Shown here: positions 36,567 to 45,389 of the stretch, piece by piece | Position numbering within the stretch: position 1 is the stretch's first letter | Layout of the letters: every line of letters begins with the position of its first letter | The notes under the pieces: model-generated | The model's database searches: none | Seen by the model: only the letters and a program-made list of their open reading frames with translations | Told to the model about the DNA's origin: nothing | Assembly (NCBI RefSeq): GCF_004168365.1 | Contig: NZ_CP035704.1 | Location: forward strand, 1,612,001-1,676,000 | Direction of reading: 5' to 3' | Source: Pseudolysobacter antarcticus | Lineage (GTDB): Bacteria; Pseudomonadota; Gammaproteobacteria; Xanthomonadales; Rhodanobacteraceae | DNA length: 64,000 nt | Translations under genes and position numbers: made by a program

Positions 36567-36977
36567 GGAAACGATCTCGAAGAAAGTACGGACACGATTC
36601 GGCAATTCCTGAGCATCGGTGCTGTGTGCTCGCCTCGCACCAGCATGCCAGAGCCGCAAGCGAAGCCAAAAACGCTTGTTCTCAGCCGGTGCCGGGTCAC
36701 TGCACACGGATGTTACAAAAAATATGGCGGGTAACCCGATCGTACTGCGTTTCATAGTGAGGAGCTAGGCAATCCCACGGACAGAAACCTGATTGGTACG
36801 CCGTTTTCGTAACGACAGCGTCCTTGCCGTCTTGTTGACGGCAGCGCCGGCCGGTCGAGCGGATCAGTCAGTGCGCGAGTGCAAGACGCAAGAGAGAAGG
36901 GACTTCGAAGTGTAGGAATAAAACCGTGGAACCGCAGCAGCGGCATTCCATCCACACCATTTGTTGGAGGTAATCTC
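36567..36977. promoter_or_regulatory. Divergent control region between sigma factor and sedolisin genes
   Basis: 411 bases separate the divergent starts. A hairpin TGCCGTC-TTGTT-GACGGCA lies at 36825-36843 within the presumed leader of the protease gene, and TTGGAGG at 36964-36970 is its ribosome-binding site. No clear promoter boxes are visible for either direction, which would suit an alternative sigma factor. Confidence 0.45.
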
Positions 36978-39926
36978 GTGTCATTGTCAACATTCGTAAC
37001 ACTGCGCCGCAAGGCAACCGTTTTAACCCAATCCGTGCTGGTATCCACCGTTATCGCGGCACTGGCCTCGACTTCGGTAAGCGCTAGCGAAACCGGTTTT
37101 GCGTCGATCGCAAACAACAATGTCACCACCGTCGCGGGCGCCACTGCTTTGCGCAATGGCGATGTGATCAACGGCCTGTTGCCGTTCACCACGCCGATGC
37201 ATATTCAGGTATCGCTGAAGATGCGCAATCGCGAAGTGCTCGAAAGTTTTGTCGAGTCGGCGATGCATCCGAACATGCTGCTGACCCAGCCGCAGGTGAT
37301 GTCGAGCGATGAATTTGTCGCCAGTCACGCACCCACCGCGGATCAGGTTCAACGTGTCGTGAGTTTCCTCGAAAGCGCGGGTTTCAAGAATATCGAAGTC
37401 GCGGCGAATCACATGATGATTTCTGCCGACGGCAGCGCCGACATCGCGCAAACCGCGTTCCAGACCTCGTTCGCGCGCATCCAGACCAGTGACGGTCGTG
37501 ATGCTTTTGCCAATACCGATGCGGTGCATATTCCCGCAGCCTTGCAGGATACCGTGCTCGCGGTGCTCGGCCTGCAAACCGTGCATGTCGCGCATACGAT
37601 GTTGGTGAAGAGCGCGCAGATCAATGCGATCAGCGGCCATGATCCGACCGATTGGCCCTACATTTATGGCGCGAGCGGCTTGCCGGTCGCATCATCGATT
37701 CCGGTCGGCATTATCAGCCAGGGCAAGATCACGCAATCGCTGACCGATCTGAATACGTTCACCAGCCAGCACAGCATGGCGACCGTTGCCACGCAAGTAG
37801 TTACCGTCGGCAGCACCAGCACCGATACCGCGGGTGTCGGCGAGTGGGATCTGGATAGCCAGGACATCGTCGGCATGGCCGGCGGCGCCGTGCAGAAAAT
37901 CATTTTCTACAACGTCCCCACGCTGACGAATGCCAGCCTGAGCGCCGGTTACAACAAGGCCGTGGCAGACAATCAGGTCAAGGTCATCAACGTTTCGATC
38001 GGTATTTGCGAAACCGCTGCGCAGGGCGATGGCTCTGCCGCCGCGAATGATCAAACCTTCCAACAGGCAATCGCCCAGGGACAGACCTTTTCGATTTCCA
38101 GCGGTGACTCCGGCGCGGACGAATGCAACGGCGGTGGTCAAGGCGTCGTGCCGTCATGGCCGGCATCCTCGCGTTATGTGGTTGCGGTCGGCGGCACTAC
38201 GCTGAACGCCGGCACCGGCGCTGGCGCCGCATGGTCCAGCGAAGTGGTGTGGAACAATGGCGTGACGCGCGCGACCGGTGGCGCCACCGGCGGTAGCCCG
38301 AGCACGTTCGAGACTAAACCAAGCTGGCAGACAGCGGCAATCGTGCCCGGCAATTTCCGCGGCGTGCCGGATATTGCGTTTGAAGCCGACCCGAACTCGG
38401 GCGCCAAGATCATCGTCAACGGCGCCAACGCCACTTACGGCGGCACCAGTTTGTCCTCGCCGATTTTCGTCGGCGCGTGGATGCGTTTGCTAGCAGCCAA
38501 AGGCAATCTCGGTTTTGCTGCACCGCTGCTGTATCAATTGCCGGCTGCCGATTTCCATGATGTGACCTCTGGCAACAACAACGGTGAAACCGCCAAAGCG
38601 GATTGGGATTTCACGACCGGTTTCGGCAGCATCATCTTGAGCAAGGCCGTTAACGATATCGGTGGCACCGTTACACCGGATTTCACCCTGTCCGATGCCC
38701 CTGGCAGCGCCAGCGTGACCCAGGGCGCCAGCGCCACCAGCACGATCAGCGTGACCGATTCCGGTGGCTTCACCGGTAGTGTCGCACTGACCGCATCGGG
38801 CCTGCCTTCCGGTGTGACCGCGTCGTTCAGCCCGGCCAGCACCACCAGCACCAGCACCCTGACCTTGACCGCCAGCGCCACGGCGACCACGGGCCCGGCC
38901 ACGGTCACCATCACCGGTACTTCCGGTTCGCTCTCGCACACGACCAGCCTCGCGCTGACTGTCAATGGTTCGCCCACGCCGAACTTCACCCTGTCCGATG
39001 CCCCCGGCAGCGCCAGCGTGACCCAGGGCGCCAACGCCACCAGCACCATCAGCGTGACCGATTCCGGTGGCTTCACCGGTAGTGTCGCCCTGACCGCATC
39101 GGGCCTGCCTTCCGGCGTGACCGCATCGTTCAGCCCAGTCAGCACCACCAGCACCAGCACCCTGACCTTGACCGCCAGCGCCACGGCGACCACGGGTTCG
39201 GCCACGATCACCATCACCGGTACTTCCGGTTCGCTCTCGCACACGACCAGCCTCGCGCTGACCGTGAACGCGGCAGGCGGTGGCGGCGGTAATGTGCTGA
39301 CGAATGGCGTGGCTGTGACCGGTTTGTCCGGTGCGACCGGTGTGCTCTCGGCCGATTACACCTTCACCGTTCCTGCCGGTGCCACTGCAGCCACCGTAGC
39401 CATTTCCGGCGGTACGGGCGATGCCGACATGTATGTGCAGAACGGTGCTGCACCAACCCTGAGCAGCTACAGTTGCCGCCCGTATGTCTCGGGCAATGGC
39501 GAAAGCTGCGCGCTGACGGCGGGCAATACTTATCACATCAAGATCAATGGGTATGCCGCTTATACCGGTGTGAGCCTGATCGGCAAGTACACCGCCGGCG
39601 GTGGCGGTGGTGGCGGTAATGTGCTGACGAATGGCGTGGCTGTGACCGGTTTGTCCGGTGCGACCGGTGTGCTCACGGCCGATTACACCTTCACCGTTCC
39701 CGCGGGTGCTACCGCTGCGACCGTGAAGATTTCCGGTGGCACCGGTGATGCGGACATGTATGTGCAGAACGGTGCAGCGCCGACCCTGAGCAGCTACAGC
39801 TGCCGTCCGTACGTGATCGGTAACAACGAAAGCTGCGCTCTGACGGCGGGCAATACGTATCACATCAAGATCAATGCGTATTCGACCTACACAGGCGTGT
39901 CCCTGCTCGGCAGCTACACGCCGTAA
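36978..39926 (+). CDS. Secreted sedolisin-type (S53) serine-carboxyl peptidase with duplicated C-terminal domains
   Basis: A 982-residue secreted protease. It has a signal peptide (residues 10-35) and a pro-kumamolisin activation domain (about 55-210; VSLKMRNREVLESFVESAMH). The catalytic domain (about 225-560) shows the S53 residues E289 and D293 in GEWDLDSQD, the oxyanion aspartate D377 in SSGDSGAD and serine S491 in YGGTSLSSP, with the calcium-site region DFHDVTSGNN and DWDFTTGFG after it. The C-terminal part holds two near-identical ~95-residue strand-rich repeats (PNFTLSDAPGSASVTQG type) and two near-identical PPC domains (DADMYVQNGAAPTLSSYSCR type) joined by glycine runs. The GTG at 36978 is chosen for its GGAGG site seven bases upstream. 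Family members work at acid pH. Confidence 0.93.
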   Translation: MSLSTFVTLRRKATVLTQSVLVSTVIAALASTSVSASETGFASIANNNVTTVAGATALRNGDVINGLLPFTTPMHIQVSLKMRNREVLESFVESAMHPNMLLTQPQVMSSDEFVASHAPTADQVQRVVSFLESAGFKNIEVAANHMMISADGSADIAQTAFQTSFARIQTSDGRDAFANTDAVHIPAALQDTVLAVLGLQTVHVAHTMLVKSAQINAISGHDPTDWPYIYGASGLPVASSIPVGIISQGKITQSLTDLNTFTSQHSMATVATQVVTVGSTSTDTAGVGEWDLDSQDIVGMAGGAVQKIIFYNVPTLTNASLSAGYNKAVADNQVKVINVSIGICETAAQGDGSAAANDQTFQQAIAQGQTFSISSGDSGADECNGGGQGVVPSWPASSRYVVAVGGTTLNAGTGAGAAWSSEVVWNNGVTRATGGATGGSPSTFETKPSWQTAAIVPGNFRGVPDIAFEADPNSGAKIIVNGANATYGGTSLSSPIFVGAWMRLLAAKGNLGFAAPLLYQLPAADFHDVTSGNNNGETAKADWDFTTGFGSIILSKAVNDIGGTVTPDFTLSDAPGSASVTQGASATSTISVTDSGGFTGSVALTASGLPSGVTASFSPASTTSTSTLTLTASATATTGPATVTITGTSGSLSHTTSLALTVNGSPTPNFTLSDAPGSASVTQGANATSTISVTDSGGFTGSVALTASGLPSGVTASFSPVSTTSTSTLTLTASATATTGSATITITGTSGSLSHTTSLALTVNAAGGGGGNVLTNGVAVTGLSGATGVLSADYTFTVPAGATAATVAISGGTGDADMYVQNGAAPTLSSYSCRPYVSGNGESCALTAGNTYHIKINGYAAYTGVSLIGKYTAGGGGGGGNVLTNGVAVTGLSGATGVLTADYTFTVPAGATAATVKISGGTGDADMYVQNGAAPTLSSYSCRPYVIGNNESCALTAGNTYHIKINAYSTYTGVSLLGSYTP
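38683..39923 (+). repeat. Two pairs of tandem intragenic repeats in the protease gene
   Basis: About 290 bases from 38683 recur from 38977 with few changes, encoding the strand-rich repeat, and about 315 bases from 39283 recur from about 39600, encoding the PPC domain. The near-identity of DNA, including silent positions, points to recent duplication or ongoing recombination within the gene. Confidence 0.85.
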
Positions 39927-39993
39927 GTGGATCATGTTTGATCGGAATGTCCGCCTTCGCTGAGGAGGGCAGATAAAAACGCCAAGAAAAATG

Positions 39994-40028
39994 AACTCCC
40001 GGTTCGCAAGAGCCGGGAGTTTTTTGTT
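39994..40028 (+). terminator. Rho-independent terminator after the sedolisin gene
   Basis: AACTCCCGGTTC, loop GCAA, GAGCCGGGAGTT followed by a run of T residues; a strong stem of about 11 bp with one G-T pair, 68 bases beyond the stop codon. Confidence 0.9.
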
Positions 40029-40280
40029 TTCTCAAAGCCAGACATGCGGTGAGCTCTTGTTGCTGCAGACAGAGTGATTTCTGGCAGTCGGAAAAAAATA
40101 GGAAGAAAAAAAGACATTCGTTGGAACGAAACCGTCGTCTCCTCGTGTTACGTTTTGCAGCAGAGTCAACGCAGAGGTTCCGCATTCGCCAGAATGGGGA
40201 ATATCTGAACGCTGACTTCCGGTTGAGTAGATTCGACACGAATACCAAATCGACAGCCGTCTGCAGGCCGAGGAAAAACC

Positions 40281-42347
40281 ATGAAGCGATTTTGCAAGCT
40301 GAGCCGATATTCCATCGCCATAGCATTGTTCGGCATCTCGGCGCACGCGCAAGCGACCGACTTCAGCATTTATACGGATACTTTGCAGAACAGCTTTGAG
40401 GATTATTCCTACGGCGGCGGCAGCAATTTCACCGCGACCACGCCGTTGCATTCGGGCACGAATTCGATCGCCTTTACCGGCAACAATTTCAATGCCGTTT
40501 CGTTCGATCACGAAACGCAGGCGCTAAATACGGCGCAATACCCGCTGCTGCATTTCTGGGTGCATGGCGGCAGCAGCGGTGGCCAGCATGTGCGACTGGA
40601 TCTGCAGCTCAACAACAGCCTCGTCGCCAACGCGGTGCTGGATAGCTACGTCAGTGGCGGCGCGATCGGGGCGAATGCGTGGCGCGAAGTCACGGTGAAT
40701 TTTACGCAACCCCCGTTATCCTACAGCGGCGGTTTTGATCGCATCGATTTGCAGAGTGATGTATCCGGGGCGCAACCCGTTTTGTATCTCGATGATGTCG
40801 CGTTGCAGACCGCGGTGGTCGATCATATTTTCAGCAATAACTTCGAGAGCACGGTGATTGCGCCGGCCAGCAACGGCATGCTGATCGAGCACGACGTGAC
40901 GGTGGCGGCGATGGTCAGCGATCGTTTCACGTGGCGCGACAGCGGCAACAAACCGCGCGTGGCAGTGCTCGCGCACAACGACGGCCAGTCTGGTCCGAAC
41001 GCCGGTACGTATCAAAACCGCGGTGGCGCGTTGCGCGAATTCCGCTATCAACTGCCTGACAACTCGACGCGCATCGCGGACGTCACGACTTACGGCAACG
41101 GCGGTTATGGCGGCTTCGGTTATGTGGTATCGCACTCCAAAAATCAGTTTTGTAATGGCGATGATTCGCCGCTCGGCTATAGTATTCCGGGTGCATTCCA
41201 GCGTGTGTTCGAAGGTCGCCATCATGCGATTTTTCGCTTCACCCAGAACTACACGCACAACTGCTCGCCAGCCGGACCAGCGCAGACGATACTCGTGCCG
41301 GTCACGATCGACTGGGTTTTTTCCACCGGCCACGATCATCCATTGTGGGCGATCACGCATGACATGTCCGCGGTCGCGGCCAACTACCTCGAAGACGATT
41401 CGCGTGCGCCGTATGGCGAGCTCAATATCGATGGCGACGGTTCCACCGATATCGACGGTGTGGCGTGGGGCGATCGTTACAAATTCACCAGCACAACGGC
41501 GCCGGTGACGTTGAATAGTGCGTGGACCTGGAACACGCCGAACACCGTGCCGTACGTCAAACTCTGGCTGGTCACGAACAACGCCACGATGGGCGTGGTG
41601 CAATCGCAGAACATCGTGCAGCAGGACGCCGGCGGTTATTTCAATGTCACTGCGATGTGGAACAAGACCAGCGTCACCGTCGGTGCGAACTGCCAAGGCG
41701 CGACGTACAAAATGCCGTGCATCGATTATTGGCCGTACCAGTCGATCAATTTCAATCTTGGCCCGAGTACGTCGAACAATAATTCGCGTCTGGCGTGGGG
41801 CACTGAATACGGATTTCTCGGCCAGAGCAGTTATCACATTCATGGCAGCACGTATTGGGGCGGCCCGCTGCCCGATGCCACGCAACCCGGTTGGCCGAAG
41901 AAAAGTTACTCGACCTATGTCGTGCTCGGCACGCATTCGAGCGCACCGGTCGAGGCGCAAGTAGCGCAAGTAGAAACAGTGCAGGGCATCAGCATGACGG
42001 CGGCCATCGGCACGGTGGTAAGCAGCGGCCCGGCGGGCGTGAATCGCAGCGATACCGTGGCTTATGCGCCGGCCGGATACAACGCGGTGCGTGGCGCGCT
42101 GGCTTTGGCCGCGGTCGGCAATCAGCTCGATGCCAATATCGCGGTCGCCACCGGCACGCTGAAAAAGCCGTTGCTGATCGTCAGCAATTACAGCGGTGCG
42201 TACCCTACTACCGTGCGTTTGAATGGCACCGTGCTGGTGATCGATCAGGATTATTTCCCTTCGATGCGCAGCGATGCGCAGGAGCTGTGGATCACACTCA
42301 ACAGCGATTTTTCCGGCGCATCGAACCATCTGGAAATTTTGCCGTGA
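40281..42347 (+). CDS. Large secreted protein with N-terminal carbohydrate-binding-like domain, function unknown
   Basis: A 688-residue exported protein. The signal peptide ends near ISAHAQA (residue 25). Residues 26-178 are strand-rich and resemble carbohydrate-binding-like jelly-roll domains (WHFWVHGGSSGGQHV-like, YSGGFDRIDLQSDVSG, PVLYLDDVALQ). The stretch DHIFSNNFES (181-190) then matches the tail motif found at the C terminus of other secreted proteins here. The remainder (190-688) is one large, tryptophan- and tyrosine-rich unit with a possible metal-binding DGDGSTDIDG loop; I do not recognise its family. Probably acts outside the cell, perhaps on a polysaccharide (inference). Confidence 0.82.
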   Translation: MKRFCKLSRYSIAIALFGISAHAQATDFSIYTDTLQNSFEDYSYGGGSNFTATTPLHSGTNSIAFTGNNFNAVSFDHETQALNTAQYPLLHFWVHGGSSGGQHVRLDLQLNNSLVANAVLDSYVSGGAIGANAWREVTVNFTQPPLSYSGGFDRIDLQSDVSGAQPVLYLDDVALQTAVVDHIFSNNFESTVIAPASNGMLIEHDVTVAAMVSDRFTWRDSGNKPRVAVLAHNDGQSGPNAGTYQNRGGALREFRYQLPDNSTRIADVTTYGNGGYGGFGYVVSHSKNQFCNGDDSPLGYSIPGAFQRVFEGRHHAIFRFTQNYTHNCSPAGPAQTILVPVTIDWVFSTGHDHPLWAITHDMSAVAANYLEDDSRAPYGELNIDGDGSTDIDGVAWGDRYKFTSTTAPVTLNSAWTWNTPNTVPYVKLWLVTNNATMGVVQSQNIVQQDAGGYFNVTAMWNKTSVTVGANCQGATYKMPCIDYWPYQSINFNLGPSTSNNNSRLAWGTEYGFLGQSSYHIHGSTYWGGPLPDATQPGWPKKSYSTYVVLGTHSSAPVEAQVAQVETVQGISMTAAIGTVVSSGPAGVNRSDTVAYAPAGYNAVRGALALAAVGNQLDANIAVATGTLKKPLLIVSNYSGAYPTTVRLNGTVLVIDQDYFPSMRSDAQELWITLNSDFSGASNHLEILP

Positions 42348-42724
42348 TCGGTAGTGCTTGAGCTGACTTTCGCTTTTATTCAACGCTTAAATCAGTTGCC
42401 GCGCGCTCGCTCGTGTTGATCACGATGCGCAGCGCGCGACGCGGTTCGTCGGCGCGGGAGTCGAACCACGTGCGGCCCTTTGCGTGTGGCGTTGAAATCG
42501 TAGTCGCATCGGGGCTTGCGAACATCGGAGTGTTCGCCGACACTCGGCGGCGAAGTGTCGCTGGATACGCAGAATCTGTTGGCTCCGTTAGATGTCCGTC
42601 TGAGCAATCCTGCAAAAAATTCTCCTGCGTATTTCGGCCATTGCCAGCACGTTGGCAAAAAGAGTGTGTCAGCGGCATCGCGGCACATTGAAACCAGCCG
42701 CAGCGTCGGCCGCAGGGAGTAGTC
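42348..42724. other. Intergenic region before the restriction-modification locus
   Basis: 377 bases. A minus-strand frame ending at 42376 reads plausibly over its last 35 residues (RTWFDSRADEPRRALRIVIN) and could be the 3' remnant of a gene cut by the arrival of the restriction locus, but this is weak. The ribosome-binding site of hsdR (GGGAG) lies at the right edge. Confidence 0.35.
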
Positions 42725-45319
42725 GTGACGCCAGAATCCAAGGCTCGACAGATCATCGACCAAAAGCTCGAAGCCGCGGGCTGGGTAGTACAGGATATGA
42801 GTCAGCTCAATCTCGGTGCCGCAAAAGGTGTCGCGGTGCGCGAGTACGCGACTGACAGCGGCCCGGCAGATTACCTGCTGTTTGTAAATCGCGAACCGCT
42901 GGGTGTGATCGAAGCCAAGCGCGATGAGGCTGGTCAAAATCTCACTGTCCACGAACTGCAGACCGAACGTTACGCCAATGCCACGCTGAAATGGCGCAGC
43001 AATCAGAAACCGCTGCGTTTTCTTTATGAGAGCACCGGCCAGATTATTCATTTCACCGATGCTCGCGATCCCGCGCCGCGCGCTCGCGAGCTGTTCCATT
43101 TTTTTCAGCCACAAACCTTGGCGGCATGGGCAGCAGAATCCGAAACGCTGCGCCATCGCCTCGCCGAAAAAATGCCGGTCTTGCCGATCCGCAATCTGCG
43201 CGATTGCCAAGTTAGTGCGGTCAGCGGTCTTGAAAAATCGCTGGCGCTGAACAAGCCGCGCGCCTTGGTGCATATGGCTACGGGCGCGGGAAAAACCTTT
43301 ACGGCAATCACCTCAATTTATCGTCTTCTCAAATTTGGTGGCGCCAAACGCATATTGTTTCTGGTCGACACGCGTAACCTCGGCAAGCAGGCGCATCAGG
43401 AGTTCATGGCCTACGCGCCGCCGGACGATGGCCGTAAATTTACCGAGTTGTACAACGTGCAGCGTCTGTCCAGCAGTCACATTGATCCGCACGCGCAGGT
43501 TTGCATCAGCACGATCCAGCGCATGTATTCGATCTTGTCCGGTGAGTCGATCGATGATTCTGCCGAAGATATCTCGCTCGCCGAATTGCCGCAGACACAC
43601 AAGCAAGCCAAGCCTGTTTCATATAACGCGGCGGTGCCGATCGAGACGTTCGATTTCATCGTCATCGACGAGTGTCATCGCAGCATCTACAACCTGTGGA
43701 AACAGGTGCTGGATTATTACGACGCGTTTCTGATCGGCCTCACCGCCACGCCGGACAAACGCACTTATGGTTTCTTCAACGAAAACGTCGTCGCCGAATA
43801 CAGCTACGAACAATCCGTAGTCGATGGCGTCAATGTGGGTTATGACGTATTCGAGATCGAAACCCAGATCACCCGCGTCGGCGCCGAGCTGAAAGCCAAG
43901 GAGTGGATCGATCACCGCGATCGCGAAACCCGCAAAAAGCGCTGGGCCGAAACCGATGAGGACATCGCCTACACCGGCCGCGAGCTGGATCGCTCGGTGG
44001 TCAACATCAGCCAGATTCGCCAAGTGATCCAGGCGATGAAAACTGCCGTGGAAACCCGCATCTTTCCTAGCCGCAAAGAAGTACCCAAGACCCTGGTTTT
44101 CGCCAAGACCGACAGCCACGCCGATGACATCATCAAACTGGTGCGCGAGGTTTACGGCGAAGGCAACGCATTTTGCAAAAAAGTCACCTACAAAGCCGAT
44201 GAAGATCCCGACACCATCCTCTCCAATTTCCGCAACGACTATTATCCGCGCATGGCCGTCACCGTCGATATGATTGCCACCGGCACCGATGTGAAACCGC
44301 TGGAAGTTTTGCTGTTCATGCGCGACGTGCGCAGCAAGGGTTATTACGAGCAGATGAAAGGCCGCGGCGTGCGCAGCCTTGATGCCGAGTCGCTGAAAAA
44401 AGTCAGCAACAGCGCCGACAGCGCCAAGACCCATTTCGTGCTGATTGATGCAGTCGGCGTGGAAAAATCGCTCAAGACCGAAAGTCGCCCGCTGGAAAAG
44501 AAGCCCGGTGTTTCGCTCGATGCCTTGCTCAAAAGTATCGCCGTGGGCGGCCGTGATGACGATACCGTGCTCACCCTCGGCAATCGTTTGGTGCGGCTCA
44601 GCAAACAACTCGATGACAAGGCGCTGACGCGCATCACGCACACCGCTGGCGGCATCGCGCTGAAAGATCTGGCGCGTGGTTTGGTGAGTGCGCTTGATCC
44701 CGATCGGGTGGTGGCCGATGCGCTTGAAACCGCCAAGGCCAGCGGCATCACGCGCAGCGAAAGCACGCTCACGGCCGATGAACTCGCCGCCGCGCGCACG
44801 CAACGTGTGGCGATCGCGTGCCAGCCGTTTGATGATCCGAAATTGCGTGACCTGATCGAATCCGCGCGCCGCGAACGTGAGCAACTGATCGACCATATCA
44901 ATCTTGATCAAGTCACCTACGCCGGCTACAGCGCGCGGGCCGAAGAACAGGCGCGGGCCACGGTGCAGAAATTCAGCGATTACCTGCGCGAGCATCGCAA
45001 TGAAATCGCCGCGCTGGATTTTTTCTACCAGCAACCGTATCAGCGTCGTCAGCTTACCTTCGACATGATTGCGGACTTGCACGATGCGCTCGCGCGCCCG
45101 CCGCTGATGCTCACCACCGAGCGTTTGTGGTCGGCGTATGCGCGCGTGCAGGCCAGCCAGGTGAAAGGCGTCGACACACGCCGCCAGCTTACCGATCTCG
45201 TCGCGCTGGTGCGTTTTGCGCTGGGGCTGGATAACGAACTCAAACCGTTTGCCGAAAGTGTCGACAAACGGTTTCAGGAGTGGATCTTCCGCCACAATGC
45301 GCAGCGCGCCACGTCGTAA
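42725..45319 (+). CDS. hsdR: Type I restriction endonuclease subunit R, 3' end damaged
   Basis: HsdR is the ATP-dependent translocase and nuclease of type I restriction systems. Residues 45-66 carry the PD-(D/E)xK nuclease site (D49 in GPADYLLF; E63 and K65 in GVIEAKRD). Helicase motifs follow: Walker A MATGAGKTFTA (about 182-192), DECHR (about 315) and LTATPDKRTYGFF. The C-terminal domain begins near 660. The GTG start has GGGAG upstream. The frame ends after RFQEWIFRHNAQRATS. Intact relatives continue for about 60-70 more residues to a conserved ending, which is found here out of frame at 45297-45389, so a deletion with a frame change has removed part of the C-terminal domain needed to contact HsdM/S. 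The core motor and nuclease are intact. Confidence 0.9.
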   Translation: MTPESKARQIIDQKLEAAGWVVQDMSQLNLGAAKGVAVREYATDSGPADYLLFVNREPLGVIEAKRDEAGQNLTVHELQTERYANATLKWRSNQKPLRFLYESTGQIIHFTDARDPAPRARELFHFFQPQTLAAWAAESETLRHRLAEKMPVLPIRNLRDCQVSAVSGLEKSLALNKPRALVHMATGAGKTFTAITSIYRLLKFGGAKRILFLVDTRNLGKQAHQEFMAYAPPDDGRKFTELYNVQRLSSSHIDPHAQVCISTIQRMYSILSGESIDDSAEDISLAELPQTHKQAKPVSYNAAVPIETFDFIVIDECHRSIYNLWKQVLDYYDAFLIGLTATPDKRTYGFFNENVVAEYSYEQSVVDGVNVGYDVFEIETQITRVGAELKAKEWIDHRDRETRKKRWAETDEDIAYTGRELDRSVVNISQIRQVIQAMKTAVETRIFPSRKEVPKTLVFAKTDSHADDIIKLVREVYGEGNAFCKKVTYKADEDPDTILSNFRNDYYPRMAVTVDMIATGTDVKPLEVLLFMRDVRSKGYYEQMKGRGVRSLDAESLKKVSNSADSAKTHFVLIDAVGVEKSLKTESRPLEKKPGVSLDALLKSIAVGGRDDDTVLTLGNRLVRLSKQLDDKALTRITHTAGGIALKDLARGLVSALDPDRVVADALETAKASGITRSESTLTADELAAARTQRVAIACQPFDDPKLRDLIESARREREQLIDHINLDQVTYAGYSARAEEQARATVQKFSDYLREHRNEIAALDFFYQQPYQRRQLTFDMIADLHDALARPPLMLTTERLWSAYARVQASQVKGVDTRRQLTDLVALVRFALGLDNELKPFAESVDKRFQEWIFRHNAQRATS

Positions 45320-45389
45320 AGCGTGGAATGTATTTGGCGAGCAGCTTGATGGGCTGCTGGCGGAAATGAATGAGGAGTTGGTAGCTTGA
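45297..45389 (+). pseudogene. hsdR: Out-of-frame remnant of the HsdR C terminus
   Basis: In the +1 frame relative to hsdR the bases read RRKAWNVFGEQLDGLLAEMN then EELVA and stop. This is the typical closing helix of HsdR proteins of this type (pattern FGEQL..LL.E.NE.L). It directly follows the premature stop of hsdR and overlaps the TTG start of hsdS by TTGA. It shows where the intact hsdR once ended. Confidence 0.72.

Noticed and set aside
38490-39935. Long minus-strand frame of 481 residues opposite the protease
   Set aside because: An arginine/glycine/threonine-rich mirror of duplicated repeats in the sedolisin gene, with no signal or domain.
40716-42383. Minus-strand frame of 555 residues opposite the secreted protein
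   Set aside because: The plus-strand gene has a signal peptide and coherent domains; the opposite frame is rich in arginine and histidine without a recognisable fold.
42376-42756. Minus-strand frame of 126 residues before hsdR
   Set aside because: It overlaps the hsdR start and only its last 35 residues look protein-like; at best a remnant, not reported as a gene.
43619-45295. Minus-strand frame of 558 residues opposite hsdR
   Set aside because: hsdR motifs are clear on the plus strand; the mirror frame is a product of GC-rich codon bias.
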